From assembly GCF_038003085.1 (NCBI RefSeq), contig NZ_JBBOOM010000001.1:62001-126000 (forward strand): DNA of 64,000 nucleotides, in the 5' to 3' direction. The position numbers were made by a program, and so were the translations under genes. A model generated the notes under the pieces. It was not told the DNA's origin. It saw only the letters and a program-made list of their open reading frames with translations, and made no database searches. The stretch is from Psychrobacillus sp. FSL K6-2836. GTDB taxonomy: Bacteria; Bacillota; Bacilli; Bacillales_A; Planococcaceae. Positions 34,261-43,199 of this stretch are shown here, one piece after another. The stretch's first letter is position 1. Every line of letters starts with the position of its first letter.

Positions 34261-34542
34261 ATGAAAAAACGGGCTTATATTCAAATGCATGGTGATGTAG
34301 ATGGAGTAGGTTTCCGGTTTTTAGTGAAACAAAAAGCTCAATCACTTGGTTTAAAAGGAAATTGCAAACAAACGGACAACAAGCTGATTGTTATTGATAT
34401 AGAAGGCGATACAAATCGATTGGAGGAGTTTTTAGAATATATTCAAAAAGGCGTCTCCCCTTTATCTCATACAAATGCTTTTAGAATTGAATTCATTGAT
34501 GAGCTACAGGGCTATACCTCCATGGAGACAGATATTGTTTAA
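34261..34542 (+). CDS. Acylphosphatase-family protein
   Basis: 93 residues with the acylphosphatase fold: IQMHGDVDGVGFRFLVKQKA contains the GVGFR loop with the catalytic arginine. The second catalytic residue, normally Asn in a G-x-V-x-N turn, appears as Gln in GLKGNCKQTDN. Acylphosphatases hydrolyse carboxyl-phosphate bonds. Loss of the Asn could weaken or remove activity. Monocistronic, with repeat copy A beginning 58 bases downstream. Confidence 0.75.
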   Translation: MKKRAYIQMHGDVDGVGFRFLVKQKAQSLGLKGNCKQTDNKLIVIDIEGDTNRLEEFLEYIQKGVSPLSHTNAFRIEFIDELQGYTSMETDIV

Positions 34543-34600
34543 TATTTATTGAAAATGAAACCTTCTTCCATCTGAATCGTATATAGTAATATAGAAAAAA

Positions 34601-34860
34601 GTGAAACTTCAATCGGTGGGGTTTTCTTCATCCCCACTGATTGAAAAACTGAACTCAGGCAAATAACGCCGCGTCGTGCGACAAAGCCTGAGTGACCAAC
34701 ATCCTGTTGGCCCGAACCATTTGGGCTTTTACGGGCAGTTATATCCCACTTATGCTTTGTTACTTTGCCCGTACTTTGAAGTGGGAGTATTACGACGTAC
34801 AGGACGTACTGTGCCGATGCTGCCATAGGACGTGGCGACTTTAATCGGTCAATCTGTTAA
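34601..34860 (+). repeat. Structured ~187-nt repeat element, copy A (with extra 3' part)
   Basis: A GC-richer element of successive hairpins. H1 CAATCGGTGGGG/CCCCACTGATTG (34610-34643), H2 CTCAGGC/GCCTGAG (34654-34692), H3 CCAACA/TGTTGG (34696-34710), then a module with ACGGGCA/TGCCCGT and ATCCCACTT/AAGTGGGAG. Positions 34601-34787 match the reverse complement of 39484-39669 at about nine bases in ten. The 3' part (34788-34860) has more hairpins not found in copy B. It ends just before the ribosome site of the XpaC-like gene, in the same orientation. Confidence 0.8.
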
Positions 34861-34883
34861 TACGTGAAAAAGGAGGTAACATC

Positions 34884-35561
34884 ATGAATGAAGTAGCTCA
34901 AACCTTCATACGCCATTGCTTAAATATACCGATCATGATCACTTCTTGGTTTGTTTTCTTTTTTTCAATTGAAAGTGGATTTTTCTGGAGTTCCGCTTTA
35001 GCTATAGGAGTATATATTGTTTCTAATTTTACGATAAAGAAAATACAGCAAAGAAGAATTATGAAAAAACATCAAATGACTCTTTCTGAGTATTTCCATA
35101 TTCAGCAACAATTGAAAGAAGCAAATAAAAAGATAAAAGCTTTAAATAGTCAATATTTGAAAGTACGTTCGATCAGTTCGTTTAAACAATTATTCGAGAT
35201 GAATCGATTAGCTAAACGTATTATTTCACTTGTTAAATCTAATCCAAAGAAATTTTACCAGGCGGAAAAGTTCTTTTATGCACATTTAGATTCAGCAGTA
35301 GAACTAACGTCAAAATATACATTATTAGTTTCCCAACCAGTGAAGAACAACGATATGAAATTAGCATTACAAGACACACGTGATACATTAGAATCTATCA
35401 GTACAGTAATGGAAGAAGATTTAAACAATGTATTAGCCTCTGATGTGGAACTCCTTAAAATGGAACTAGATTTTGCTAAATTATCATTTAAACAAACAGA
35501 AAAACCTTTATATTTAAAAGGAGAATCAGAAGATGAGCGAAAAGTTATCGAATACAAATGA
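34884..35561 (+). CDS. XpaC-like 5-bromo-4-chloroindolyl phosphate hydrolysis family protein
   Basis: 225 residues. Two N-terminal hydrophobic segments (about 15-32 and 35-50) anchor a long helical cytoplasmic part with coiled-coil character, as in XpaC of B. subtilis. Despite the old family name no catalytic motif is visible. It precedes and overlaps a TelA-family gene by 29 bases, the same pair arrangement as xpaC-yaaN. The pair is linked to toxic-anion or envelope stress in the literature, with the mechanism unclear. AAAGGAGG precedes the ATG, directly after structured repeat A. Confidence 0.8.
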   Translation: MNEVAQTFIRHCLNIPIMITSWFVFFFSIESGFFWSSALAIGVYIVSNFTIKKIQQRRIMKKHQMTLSEYFHIQQQLKEANKKIKALNSQYLKVRSISSFKQLFEMNRLAKRIISLVKSNPKKFYQAEKFFYAHLDSAVELTSKYTLLVSQPVKNNDMKLALQDTRDTLESISTVMEEDLNNVLASDVELLKMELDFAKLSFKQTEKPLYLKGESEDERKVIEYK

Positions 35562-36720
35562 TGATATATTAATGGACGAATTATTATCTAGTCCGTTTGA
35601 TTTGGATACTACAAAACCACAAGCCGTTTCCACAGAAACAGAGGCTACACCAACTAAATTGATCGATCGTTTATCTGAAGCAGAGCAACAAAAAGCTCGC
35701 CAATTAGCAGAACAGATTCCTGCCGGTAACTACGAAGCAATTTTAACTTACGGTGCTAACGCTCAATCAGAGCTAACCCGTTTTTCTCATCAAATGTTAG
35801 ATCATGTGCAAAAGAAGGATATTGGACCTGTTGGAGATATTTTAAGTGATTTAATGAGTAAACTATCCCAGATTAATCCAGAGGAACTATCAACTGAGAA
35901 AAAATCGGGTATTAAAAAATTATTTAGTCGAGTTAATCGATCCGTACAAGAACTAATGACTAAGTATCAAAAACTTAGTACACAAATAGATCGCATTGGA
36001 ATCCAACTGGAGCATTCTAAACGAGGTCTTGTTGAGGATGTTCAAATGCTCAATAAACTCTACGATCAAAATAAAACCTATTTCCAGGCTTTAAACGTAT
36101 ATATTGCAGCAGCCGAATTAAAACGAGATGACATAGTGAATGTTACAATTCCAGAGTTAAGACGAAAAGCAGAACTTTCCAATGATCAGATGGCATTTCA
36201 AGAGGTAAATGATATGGCTCAATTTGTGGATCGTCTAGAAAAAAGAGTTTATGATTTACAGCTATCTCGCCAAATAACGATTCAAAGCGCACCCCAAATT
36301 CGCATGATCCAGCAAACCAATCAAACACTTGCAGAAAAAATTCAGTCATCCATTATGACTTCTATCCCACTTTGGAAAAACCAAATTGCGATCGCATTAA
36401 CCCTAAATCGTCAGCAAAAAGCAGTTGCTGCACAAAAACAAGTTACTAAAACAACCAATGACCTTTTATTGAAAAACTCGGAAATGCTTAAGGTTAACAG
36501 TATTGAAACTGCAAAAGAAAATGAACGTGGTATTGTAGAAATCGACACTTTGAAGAAAACACAAGAAAATCTTTTACAAACAATCGAAGAAACTATGCGC
36601 ATTCAAGCAGATGGTCGCGTAAAACGAAAAGCAGCAGAAATAGAAATCGGTCGCATGGAGGAAGAATTGAAACAACGTCTTCTACTTATAGCTGATCAAT
36701 CCAAAAACCGCTCTTCCTAA
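35533..36720 (+). CDS. TelA family toxic-anion resistance protein
   Basis: 395 residues, the usual TelA length. It is almost entirely helical and charged, with recognisable family text: [55 protein letters not shown], and [18 protein letters not shown] then [14 protein letters not shown]. There are no membrane segments. TelA proteins give tellurite or cell-envelope-drug tolerance in some species. The start lies inside the end of the XpaC-like gene, so the two are translationally coupled. A strong terminator follows. Confidence 0.9.
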   Translation: MSEKLSNTNDDILMDELLSSPFDLDTTKPQAVSTETEATPTKLIDRLSEAEQQKARQLAEQIPAGNYEAILTYGANAQSELTRFSHQMLDHVQKKDIGPVGDILSDLMSKLSQINPEELSTEKKSGIKKLFSRVNRSVQELMTKYQKLSTQIDRIGIQLEHSKRGLVEDVQMLNKLYDQNKTYFQALNVYIAAAELKRDDIVNVTIPELRRKAELSNDQMAFQEVNDMAQFVDRLEKRVYDLQLSRQITIQSAPQIRMIQQTNQTLAEKIQSSIMTSIPLWKNQIAIALTLNRQQKAVAAQKQVTKTTNDLLLKNSEMLKVNSIETAKENERGIVEIDTLKKTQENLLQTIEETMRIQADGRVKRKAAEIEIGRMEEELKQRLLLIADQSKNRSS

Positions 36721-36765
36721 TAATATACTGCAATCCAATAGTTAATACCTATTCAGTAACAATTA

Positions 36766-36815
36766 AAAAGAATTCATTTTGATATCAACATGGATCAAAA
36801 TGAATTCTTTTTTGC
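36766..36815. terminator. Bidirectional intrinsic terminator
   Basis: Perfect 18-bp stem AAAAGAATTCATTTTGAT / ATCAAAATGAATTCTTTT with T-tracts on both sides. Confidence 0.85.
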
Positions 36816-36842
36816 TATTTATATAAATGATTATTGTATCTT

Positions 36843-37415
36843 TTAGTATGACTTCAACATGTTTTTCTTACTTTCTTCATTAAACACTAAAACCTCATGC
36901 GATAAGTCATAAGAATCGCCATAAAAATGCTCATCTTTATACGTGTGTATGTTTTCATACGTCCATTTCATGGCTTCGTAAATGGCATATTCATCTTGAT
37001 CGGATGGGGACCAATACAAAATTTCCAAAATGGTATTTTCACCGGTTGCGAGGGAGCGGCGTGAGTATCCAATACGCGTAGCATGTTTAAATTCTTCACG
37101 TGAATAAAATCTAAGTCGCTTTTCTGAATCTGTGTCATCATAGTTAATGGGTTCTACTTCCAATAAAATGACTTTATTTTTTTCTTTTAATTGATTCAAT
37201 AATTTGCGACCAAGACCTTCACCACGTGCTTCTTTAGAAACAAATAAGTAATCCACAAAGATAAAGTTATCAAATTCAACGTACATTAATACGTGCTTTG
37301 GACTCTCATCTTTTATATATACATTTCCCTTATCTGCCAAGAGTGTTTCCATATGATCTCGTGATTTCATTTCATCGACCGGAAAGTATTGATTGAGCTT
37401 TTCATACCAATTCAT
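36843..37415 (-). CDS. GNAT family acetyltransferase
   Basis: 190 residues. The acetyl-CoA-binding motif A is FVSKEARGEGLGRKLLNQLK near residue 80, preceded by the FIFVDYLFV strand. The C-terminal third (EMKWTYENIHTYKDEHFYGD region) is characteristic of a Bacillales subgroup without known substrate. ATG 37415 is preferred to the in-frame TTG 37424, which is two bases from the AAGGAG site. It is downstream of the VWA gene on the same strand. Confidence 0.8.
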   Translation of the reverse strand: MNWYEKLNQYFPVDEMKSRDHMETLLADKGNVYIKDESPKHVLMYVEFDNFIFVDYLFVSKEARGEGLGRKLLNQLKEKNKVILLEVEPINYDDTDSEKRLRFYSREEFKHATRIGYSRRSLATGENTILEILYWSPSDQDEYAIYEAMKWTYENIHTYKDEHFYGDSYDLSHEVLVFNEESKKNMLKSY

Positions 37416-37559
37416 TTGGAACAATTCTCCTTCAAAATAGTATTTTGCTCGGTGATTTTGTTTTAAGTGACACTATAAGAGGAACAAAGATACCGAGAAA
37501 AATCCTCGATTATATTTATTCCCTATTTTTTGTTTCACAAACATATAAAGATTACTTTC

Positions 37560-39443
37560 TCAAGAACTTTGCACAACAAGATGAAGCATTTTACGAAGTA
37601 ATCGAAGTGTTTCTTCCGAAAACTTTTCTAATGAAGAAGCAGTAGCTGATTTCTTATCAAAGATTAAGCGAAATAAATTCAACTGCTCCTCTGTAGCCTC
37701 TTGATCATTCAAAAACAGATGTAAAACCGTTATTCCAAGTTGCTCTTGCTCTAAAACTGCCTCTGCAGTATCCATGATACCATTTTGTGCATATCCAAAT
37801 GCAGATGGTTCACCATCCGAAAATACAAGAAGGAACTTATGGATCTCTAGTCTATTCTCTAATCTTTTTCCCATCCATCTAATTGCAAAACCGTCCCTAT
37901 TATCTTCATGTGCAACCATGGAAAGTATATCTAAGCCGTTATCCTTTTGACCATCCTCTAACTTATGGATCCATTCAAATGCATTCGGTTGGGAAGTTTC
38001 TGTAGCTTCATAGGCATCTTCATAATGAAGTACAATTTCATGAGCAATTTTCAGCTCTCTTAATACATCATGAAACAGTAAAACAGCTTTTTTTGTTTCC
38101 TCCATTTTGTCCTGCATAGAAGCGGACCCATCAACTAACAAACCAAATACGGCATTTAACTGGATGCTTGGAGCATTCTTTTTAAAAAAAGGTTTTGGTC
38201 TTTCATCTGTCCAAAGAGCAGTCAATTTTGTAGATAATCTTCCCTTTGTTAAGTTAGTTCGTTTATCTACATGTTTTTGATCTAACCGTTTTTTCATCTC
38301 TTGCACAAATGCTTTTAGGTATGGCGCATGCTCCTGACGATATTTGTAAAGTACATGCTTATTGTCAGATGGACTAGTAATAGCAATACGCTGTTCCTTG
38401 TAAACAACGTTTGTATGTTCCTTGCCGAAGGAGTTACCAGCTTTTTTTAAATCACTGGATTGATCATTAGTCGATTGATCAACCTGAACATCCTTACTGT
38501 TCCCAATTGACTGACCTTTTCCAGTCATTGTCACTTCATGCCCCTCTTGACCTTCCTCGGCTTCGATTGCTTGTTCTGCTTTTCCATCTCTACCATGCTC
38601 GAGTTCATATTGAAGATGCACACCGTTTTCTTGCTCATTTTCCCGATGCCAAGATCTAAATATCTCTTCAATCGTATCTTTCTTACCTTCTTCACCAAGT
38701 TCAGAGTTTTTTACCCCTTTATGATAATGAAAGTCCTTAGTTGGTAAACTTGTGTAAGAAATAATTGCGTAATATTGCAGTAAGCTATCCTCTTTCACAT
38801 ACTCGTTTAAGAGAAAATATATCCGATAAACTAAATCAATAGAATGCTGAGTCGTTTTAGATTCATATACGTTTTGAATAATAGTATTTGCAAGTTTAAA
38901 GAAATCTGGTCCTTGTACGTACATCGTACCTTCATAGAGGCAGATATATAAATAACTTATAAATGCGTCAGCTAAGAAACCTTTTTGTATATTTACTCGG
39001 AGCTGCTGTTTATGAAAATCCAAATATGTTTTTATACGAATTTGAAGTATTATTTGTGTACCAACTCTCTTTTTTTGAATCATTTCAATCATTCGAAATT
39101 CTTCTATACAAAACAACAACTGATCCATGAATTTTGGTTGGCCAGTTGGTTTCTCTTCCTGAAAATCACTCCAGCTGAGTACATCAAAAAATTTCCAGAA
39201 TCCTTCCGCCATCAGGAAAATATCAGACATTCTACCCGCATGCATTACATATTCCTCACGATGTCTCCAAAACACACTTAAAGAAATAGTCTGTTCTGCA
39301 GGTTGAAATTCCATCAATTTACGTTCATTAATTGCTAATAACGTATTTTTTGTTAAAGCTTTGGCTACATTTTCATAATGCATAAGCTGTCTCGCATCTA
39401 TCGTTTCATTATTGAATTGTATAAAACGGTCAACTGAACCCAT
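37560..39443 (-). CDS. VWA-domain protein, NorD/YojO-like
   Basis: 627 residues. Residues 1-250 are helical, 250-340 form an acidic low-complexity linker (GEEGKKD, EAEEGQEGHE), and the C-terminal third is a von Willebrand A domain with an intact metal-binding DGSAS in VFGLLVDGSASM (about residue 450) and VFSDGEPSAFGY. Such proteins work with a MoxR-type AAA ATPase to insert metals or remodel complexes; B. subtilis YojO with YojN is the closest arrangement I know. The partner ATPase lies directly upstream, but structured repeat B separates the two. Confidence 0.85.
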   Translation of the reverse strand: MGSVDRFIQFNNETIDARQLMHYENVAKALTKNTLLAINERKLMEFQPAEQTISLSVFWRHREEYVMHAGRMSDIFLMAEGFWKFFDVLSWSDFQEEKPTGQPKFMDQLLFCIEEFRMIEMIQKKRVGTQIILQIRIKTYLDFHKQQLRVNIQKGFLADAFISYLYICLYEGTMYVQGPDFFKLANTIIQNVYESKTTQHSIDLVYRIYFLLNEYVKEDSLLQYYAIISYTSLPTKDFHYHKGVKNSELGEEGKKDTIEEIFRSWHRENEQENGVHLQYELEHGRDGKAEQAIEAEEGQEGHEVTMTGKGQSIGNSKDVQVDQSTNDQSSDLKKAGNSFGKEHTNVVYKEQRIAITSPSDNKHVLYKYRQEHAPYLKAFVQEMKKRLDQKHVDKRTNLTKGRLSTKLTALWTDERPKPFFKKNAPSIQLNAVFGLLVDGSASMQDKMEETKKAVLLFHDVLRELKIAHEIVLHYEDAYEATETSQPNAFEWIHKLEDGQKDNGLDILSMVAHEDNRDGFAIRWMGKRLENRLEIHKFLLVFSDGEPSAFGYAQNGIMDTAEAVLEQEQLGITVLHLFLNDQEATEEQLNLFRLIFDKKSATASSLEKFSEETLRLLRKMLHLVVQSS

Positions 39444-39483
39444 TTATCTCCCTCACTTAATCCCGCAATAACGGGCAGTATGA

Positions 39484-39669
39484 CTCCCACCTCAAGGTTT
39501 GGCTCAAGCAAGCAGCGTTAGTGGGAGATAACTGCCCGTAAACGCCCGAATGGTCGGACCAACAGGATGATTGCCACTCAGGCTTTGCCGTACGACGCGG
39601 CGTTATTTGCCTGAGTTCAGTTTTTCAATCAGTGGGGATGAAGAAAACCCCACTGATTGAAGTTTTCAC
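39484..39669 (-). repeat. Structured ~187-nt repeat element, copy B
   Basis: Reverse-complement partner of 34601-34787, with the same hairpins: CAATCAGTGGGG/CCCCACTGATTG, CTCAGGC/GCCTGAG, and a nested ACGGGCAGT/ACTGCCCGT around CTCCCAC/GTGGGAG that extends to about 39470. It fills the gap between the AAA ATPase stop, which overlaps its first bases, and the VWA gene start, in the same orientation as both genes. Confidence 0.8.
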
Positions 39670-40529
39670 TTTATCCAAGAAGAGGCCAATGCTAATACAA
39701 GCTGTTTTTCTTGGTCATCCTCTAGCTTTTCAGCGATAGCATATGTAATCGCTCTAATCGGATCCATGTATAGCGCCAATTCAGTTGCATATAACAGGCT
39801 TCTAATAGATGCCGCTTCCTCTGACAGTAACCCTTGTTTAACTTGTTCCATTAAATCATTAGCTAGATTTAGCATTAATATATGTAATTCTTTCGGTGCT
39901 GTTGGGAACATCTCTTGCCATAGTTGTGCAAGATGCTCACCTGAAATATATGGAATAGAAAACGAAACGAAACGATTTTTCAGCGCTTCATTCATAGGTG
40001 TTGTCCCGATATAACCTTCATTGATGGCAGAAATAACCGAAAAATCGGGATGTGCCTTTATTACTTCCCCTGTAAAAGGGTTTGTTAGCATTCTTCTATA
40101 ATCCAGTACACTATGCAAAATAGGAAGTGTCTCGGATTTGGCCATATTTATCTCATCAATATATAAAATATGCCCTTTTTTCATAGCTTCCACCACAGGG
40201 CCATCCACAAAATCAATTGCACTCAAGCCATTATTTGTCACGATAGTTTTAAATCCAAGTAAAGCCTCCGCATCTAAATCGACGGAACAGTTTATACTTT
40301 GAATCGGCTGTGAAAAAAATGCTGAAACTGTTTCAGCAAGCTTTGTTTTACCTGCCCCCGTTGGACCTTTTAACAAAACTGGTTTTTTTAATGAAACAGC
40401 AATAAGTACATCCTCCAGTAAATATTCTTCTGGCGAAAGATATCCTCCCACACCAATAAGAGTAGTATCTTGTTCAGTATGTATTCTATTCAATCTCTCC
40501 TGTTGTTCTTTCAAAACTATGTCTTTCAT
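39666..40529 (-). CDS. MoxR/NorQ-type AAA+ ATPase (YojN-like)
   Basis: 287 residues, one AAA+ domain of the CbbQ/NorQ/MoxR group. Walker A is LKGPTGAGKTKLAE, Walker B HILYIDEIN, sensor 1 SVISAINEGYIGTT, and the arginine-finger-like region NEALKNRFVSFSIPYI follows. It is expected to form a ring that works with the VWA protein as a chaperone for metal insertion or complex assembly. The stop codon lies inside the first bases of repeat B. Confidence 0.88.
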   Translation of the reverse strand: MKDIVLKEQQERLNRIHTEQDTTLIGVGGYLSPEEYLLEDVLIAVSLKKPVLLKGPTGAGKTKLAETVSAFFSQPIQSINCSVDLDAEALLGFKTIVTNNGLSAIDFVDGPVVEAMKKGHILYIDEINMAKSETLPILHSVLDYRRMLTNPFTGEVIKAHPDFSVISAINEGYIGTTPMNEALKNRFVSFSIPYISGEHLAQLWQEMFPTAPKELHILMLNLANDLMEQVKQGLLSEEAASIRSLLYATELALYMDPIRAITYAIAEKLEDDQEKQLVLALASSWIK

Positions 40530-40551
40530 ATTCTGCTCTTGTCTCCTTATG

Positions 40552-40584
40552 AAAAAAAACCGATGAGATTACATCGGTTTTTTT
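40552..40584 (-). terminator. Intrinsic terminator at the end of the small gene
   Basis: AAAACCGATG / CATCGGTTTT with T8 on the minus strand. It begins at the stop codon of the 65-residue gene. Confidence 0.85.
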
Positions 40585-40780
40585 ATTGAAAATATTCTTT
40601 GTAGTAGCCGCCTACTTTTCCAGTGTTGTCAATCACAAATATAAATTCTTCTGTTTCATTTTTAACTTCATACGTTTTTCCAACAGTTAGCACATTACTC
40701 ACAAGAAACTTTTTAGCATCTGTTTGCGAACATGTAACGGTTTTAATAGTTGGTATTGTTGCCCAATTTGTATGTATCAT
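40583..40780 (-). CDS. Small conserved Bacillales protein (DUF6501-like)
   Basis: 65 residues: MIHTNWATIPTIKTVTCSQT, then VLTVGKTYEVKNETEEFIFV and VGGYYKEYF. This pattern matches, from memory, a short conserved Bacillaceae family (DUF6501). No signal peptide or membrane segment. Function unknown. GGAAG precedes the ATG. Confidence 0.6.
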   Translation of the reverse strand: MIHTNWATIPTIKTVTCSQTDAKKFLVSNVLTVGKTYEVKNETEEFIFVIDNTGKVGGYYKEYFQ

Positions 40781-40859
40781 ATAACCACTTCCTTTATATC
40801 TAGTATACGATTCAAGGCAACTTTTTTCAATTAATCATTGCATGATTATGTGGAGAGAA

Positions 40860-41081
40860 TTATATAACTCCTCTTTCATGAGGGAATATGGGAGCAAGAG
40901 CTAGTACCTGATCGATTCGAAATGTTCTTTTCGCTTTCTGCTTAAAACAATATGCATAAAATATATCTCCCTGTACTTTAAGTATCCTTACCTTACGCTT
41001 GCTGATTTCACCAGCTTTTGATAGATACATTAACTCGACAATTCTTCCACGATTAAAATATTTCACTAAATCCTTTCGCAC
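40860..41081 (-). CDS. Small WYL-like protein
   Basis: 73 residues reading VRKDLVKYFNRGRIVELMYL, then a strand pattern ending KAKRTFRIDQVLALAP. This resembles an isolated WYL domain, a ligand-sensing part normally fused to HTH regulators. No DNA-binding part is present. GTG 41081 follows AAGGAGG by eight bases and is better than the ATG at 41105, which precedes that site. It is downstream of ligD by 57 bases on the same strand. Confidence 0.6.
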   Translation of the reverse strand: MRKDLVKYFNRGRIVELMYLSKAGEISKRKVRILKVQGDIFYAYCFKQKAKRTFRIDQVLALAPIFPHERGVI

Positions 41082-41138
41082 GTTCGTTCCCTCCTTATTC
41101 ACCATTCTATGCGAACGTACGTTTTTTATTTACAATAA

Positions 41139-42995
41139 TTAATTATTTTTTATTAGTGCTTTTAATTGTTTTAATACTAGCGAAAATTTCTCTTTTTCCA
41201 AATTTATTCTAAAGTCTTGAAATGGATTTCCTACGTTTTTTATACGATCTAATACGGATGGAATAGAGAATGTATCTGGTTTTAAGGACTCTCTAACCTC
41301 CTCCCATTTAAGAGGAGTTGCGATAAGCCCCAAGTCATTCCCCCTTGGTGAATATGGAGCGATTATCGTTTTACCTTCCTTATGCTGAACATAATCCAAA
41401 TACAATTTGTTCCCTCTATTCTTTTTCAACCTTTCAGTAGTGAACCACTTTGGATCTTGCTCTACTAAAAATTCAGAGATAAATTTGGTGAATATACCAG
41501 TCTCTTCAAACGTAAAACTATCCTCCTCTAATGGGATATAAAGTTGAATACCCTTCCCACCAGAGGTTTTCACATAAGATTTAAGCTGAAATTGATCAAA
41601 TATTACTTTCATACGCAGAGCAGCTTCAACTGACAATGAGAATTCTTCCACCGAGGGTGGATCCAAGTCAAATACAATCTCAGTCGGATTTTTTGTATCT
41701 ACTGTTTGAAAAGGAACATGAAATTCTAGTGCTAGCTGATTTCCTAACCAGAGCAATGATTCTACATCATTGCACATCATATAGTTAATATCTTCCATTT
41801 GTTTTGTCGCAACAAATTCTGGAACATATTCTGGACTATTTTTTTGATAGAAACTTTCTCCTGTTACACCATGTGGAAAACGAATAACTGTAAGAAGCCT
41901 ATCTTTTAGAAAAGGTAAAATGTAGGGTGATATTCGTTGTAAATACATAAGATAATCATCTTTTTGTATCCCCGATTCTGGCCATATAGGTTTATCTGGA
42001 TGAGTTACCTTTGTATTTGGTGGTAAAGGGTATAATTGTTTTTGCATTTGTTGCCAATTACAATCCCGTATATCTTTATTCAAATCAAACGAATGAAATC
42101 TAGGTTCCCTTAACTTTTTTCCATCAAAGTCAATACAAGTAATTTCAACGCAAATGGACGCTTCTAATTCCCAAATATTATTGGATATTTTTGTCCCATT
42201 CGTTTGAAATAATGCTATTAATGTATCTAGCTCCATCTCGGATAGTCCGTGACGAAATGTAACTATTTCTAATAATGAGGTGTCTTTATAAAGTGCACCA
42301 TGAAAAAAGCCATTACTTTTATCATATTTCGTTAAAATGACACTAATAAATCTCCAGTTTTTTATTTTTACCCACTTGGTTGTTCGCTCTCCGCTATTCC
42401 AAGGACTAGTTCTTTGTTTAGCGATTATCCCTTCCCCATTATTTGTGACAATTTTATCCCACAATAGTGTATTGTCTTTAAATACATCAATGGCCTGCAA
42501 TCTATTTGTATCTTGATAATTTATTGATATAGGAAGTTGAGCTTTCATAAACAGTCGATCCAGTTGCTGCTTTCGCTTGTTTAATGGAAGTTGGGTTAGA
42601 TCCTTTCCTTTATATTTGAGCAAGTCAAATACAATATAATGGCAAGTAAATGCATGTGCATTATTTCTAATAGTCTCGATATTTTGCATTCGACCTCTTG
42701 ATTGAACTTTGGAAAAGTCACTTTGAAAATTATTTATTAAATATACTAGTTCCCCATCCATTGTTAGTGGTAAAAATGATTTAATTTGGTTATAAATTTC
42801 ATGACAGAAGTTAATAATCTCTGGAAATATATCATTTAGTAATTTTCCGTTTCTACTTTTCAGAATAGGCTCTTGCTCCCATTCTAAAATGCATCGGAAT
42901 CCATCATATTTTGTTTCATAAACCCACTGATTTCCTAAAGGTACTTCCGTAGAGGCAGTTAAAAGCATCGGCTTCAATTGTTTACCTACTTCCAA
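41139..42995 (-). CDS. ligD: Non-homologous end-joining DNA ligase LigD (ligase-polymerase)
   Basis: 618 residues in the Bacillus order: an ATP-dependent ligase domain (1-300) with the catalytic lysine in YETKYDGFRC and motif TKWVKIKNWR, then an archaeo-eukaryotic primase-type polymerase domain (about 320-600) with HPDKPIWPESG, FDLDPP catalytic aspartates and KTSGGKGIQLYIPL. No phosphoesterase domain is present, as in B. subtilis. It seals double-strand breaks with Ku, which lies 1.9 kb away and diverges. The start is TTG 42995 or TTG 42977; neither has a strong site. Confidence 0.93.
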   Translation of the reverse strand: MEVGKQLKPMLLTASTEVPLGNQWVYETKYDGFRCILEWEQEPILKSRNGKLLNDIFPEIINFCHEIYNQIKSFLPLTMDGELVYLINNFQSDFSKVQSRGRMQNIETIRNNAHAFTCHYIVFDLLKYKGKDLTQLPLNKRKQQLDRLFMKAQLPISINYQDTNRLQAIDVFKDNTLLWDKIVTNNGEGIIAKQRTSPWNSGERTTKWVKIKNWRFISVILTKYDKSNGFFHGALYKDTSLLEIVTFRHGLSEMELDTLIALFQTNGTKISNNIWELEASICVEITCIDFDGKKLREPRFHSFDLNKDIRDCNWQQMQKQLYPLPPNTKVTHPDKPIWPESGIQKDDYLMYLQRISPYILPFLKDRLLTVIRFPHGVTGESFYQKNSPEYVPEFVATKQMEDINYMMCNDVESLLWLGNQLALEFHVPFQTVDTKNPTEIVFDLDPPSVEEFSLSVEAALRMKVIFDQFQLKSYVKTSGGKGIQLYIPLEEDSFTFEETGIFTKFISEFLVEQDPKWFTTERLKKNRGNKLYLDYVQHKEGKTIIAPYSPRGNDLGLIATPLKWEEVRESLKPDTFSIPSVLDRIKNVGNPFQDFRINLEKEKFSLVLKQLKALIKNN

Positions 42996-42996
42996 T

Positions 42997-43055
42997 ATTT
43001 TTCTTTAGTTTTCATATTTAGTCTACTTTTGATACATTAAAAGAGGAAAAATATT
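42997..43055. repeat. Direct repeat between ligD and ku, copy 1
   Basis: ATTTTTCTTTAGTTTT, then CTACTTTTGATACAT and AAAAG, matches 44882-44941 in the same orientation. It lies immediately upstream of ligD. Confidence 0.7.
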
Positions 43056-43132
43056 GAAATCCCCACCTTTTCTTCTTTTTACTTTACTTACTTTTATAAT
43101 AATTTTTAACATTACAACATTATTCTTTTATA

Positions 43133-43161
43133 TTGTTTCGTCCCAAACACTAGTATATAAT
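43133..43161 (+). promoter_or_regulatory. SigA promoter of the nupG riboswitch RNA
   Basis: TTGTTT, 17 bases, TATAAT. The predicted RNA start is about 30 bases ahead of the aptamer. Confidence 0.7.
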
Positions 43162-43199
43162 AATCCCTATTCCTAAAAATTAATTTACAAATTATTATT

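Noticed and set aside
34539-34826. 95-codon minus-strand ORF across structured repeat A
   Set aside because: It lies over hairpins, has no ribosome site and reads as random composition.
34601-39669. Composite transposon bounded by inverted repeats
   Set aside because: No transposase, no target duplication seen, and the enclosed genes are ordinary chromosomal families; copy B lies within an operon rather than at its edge.
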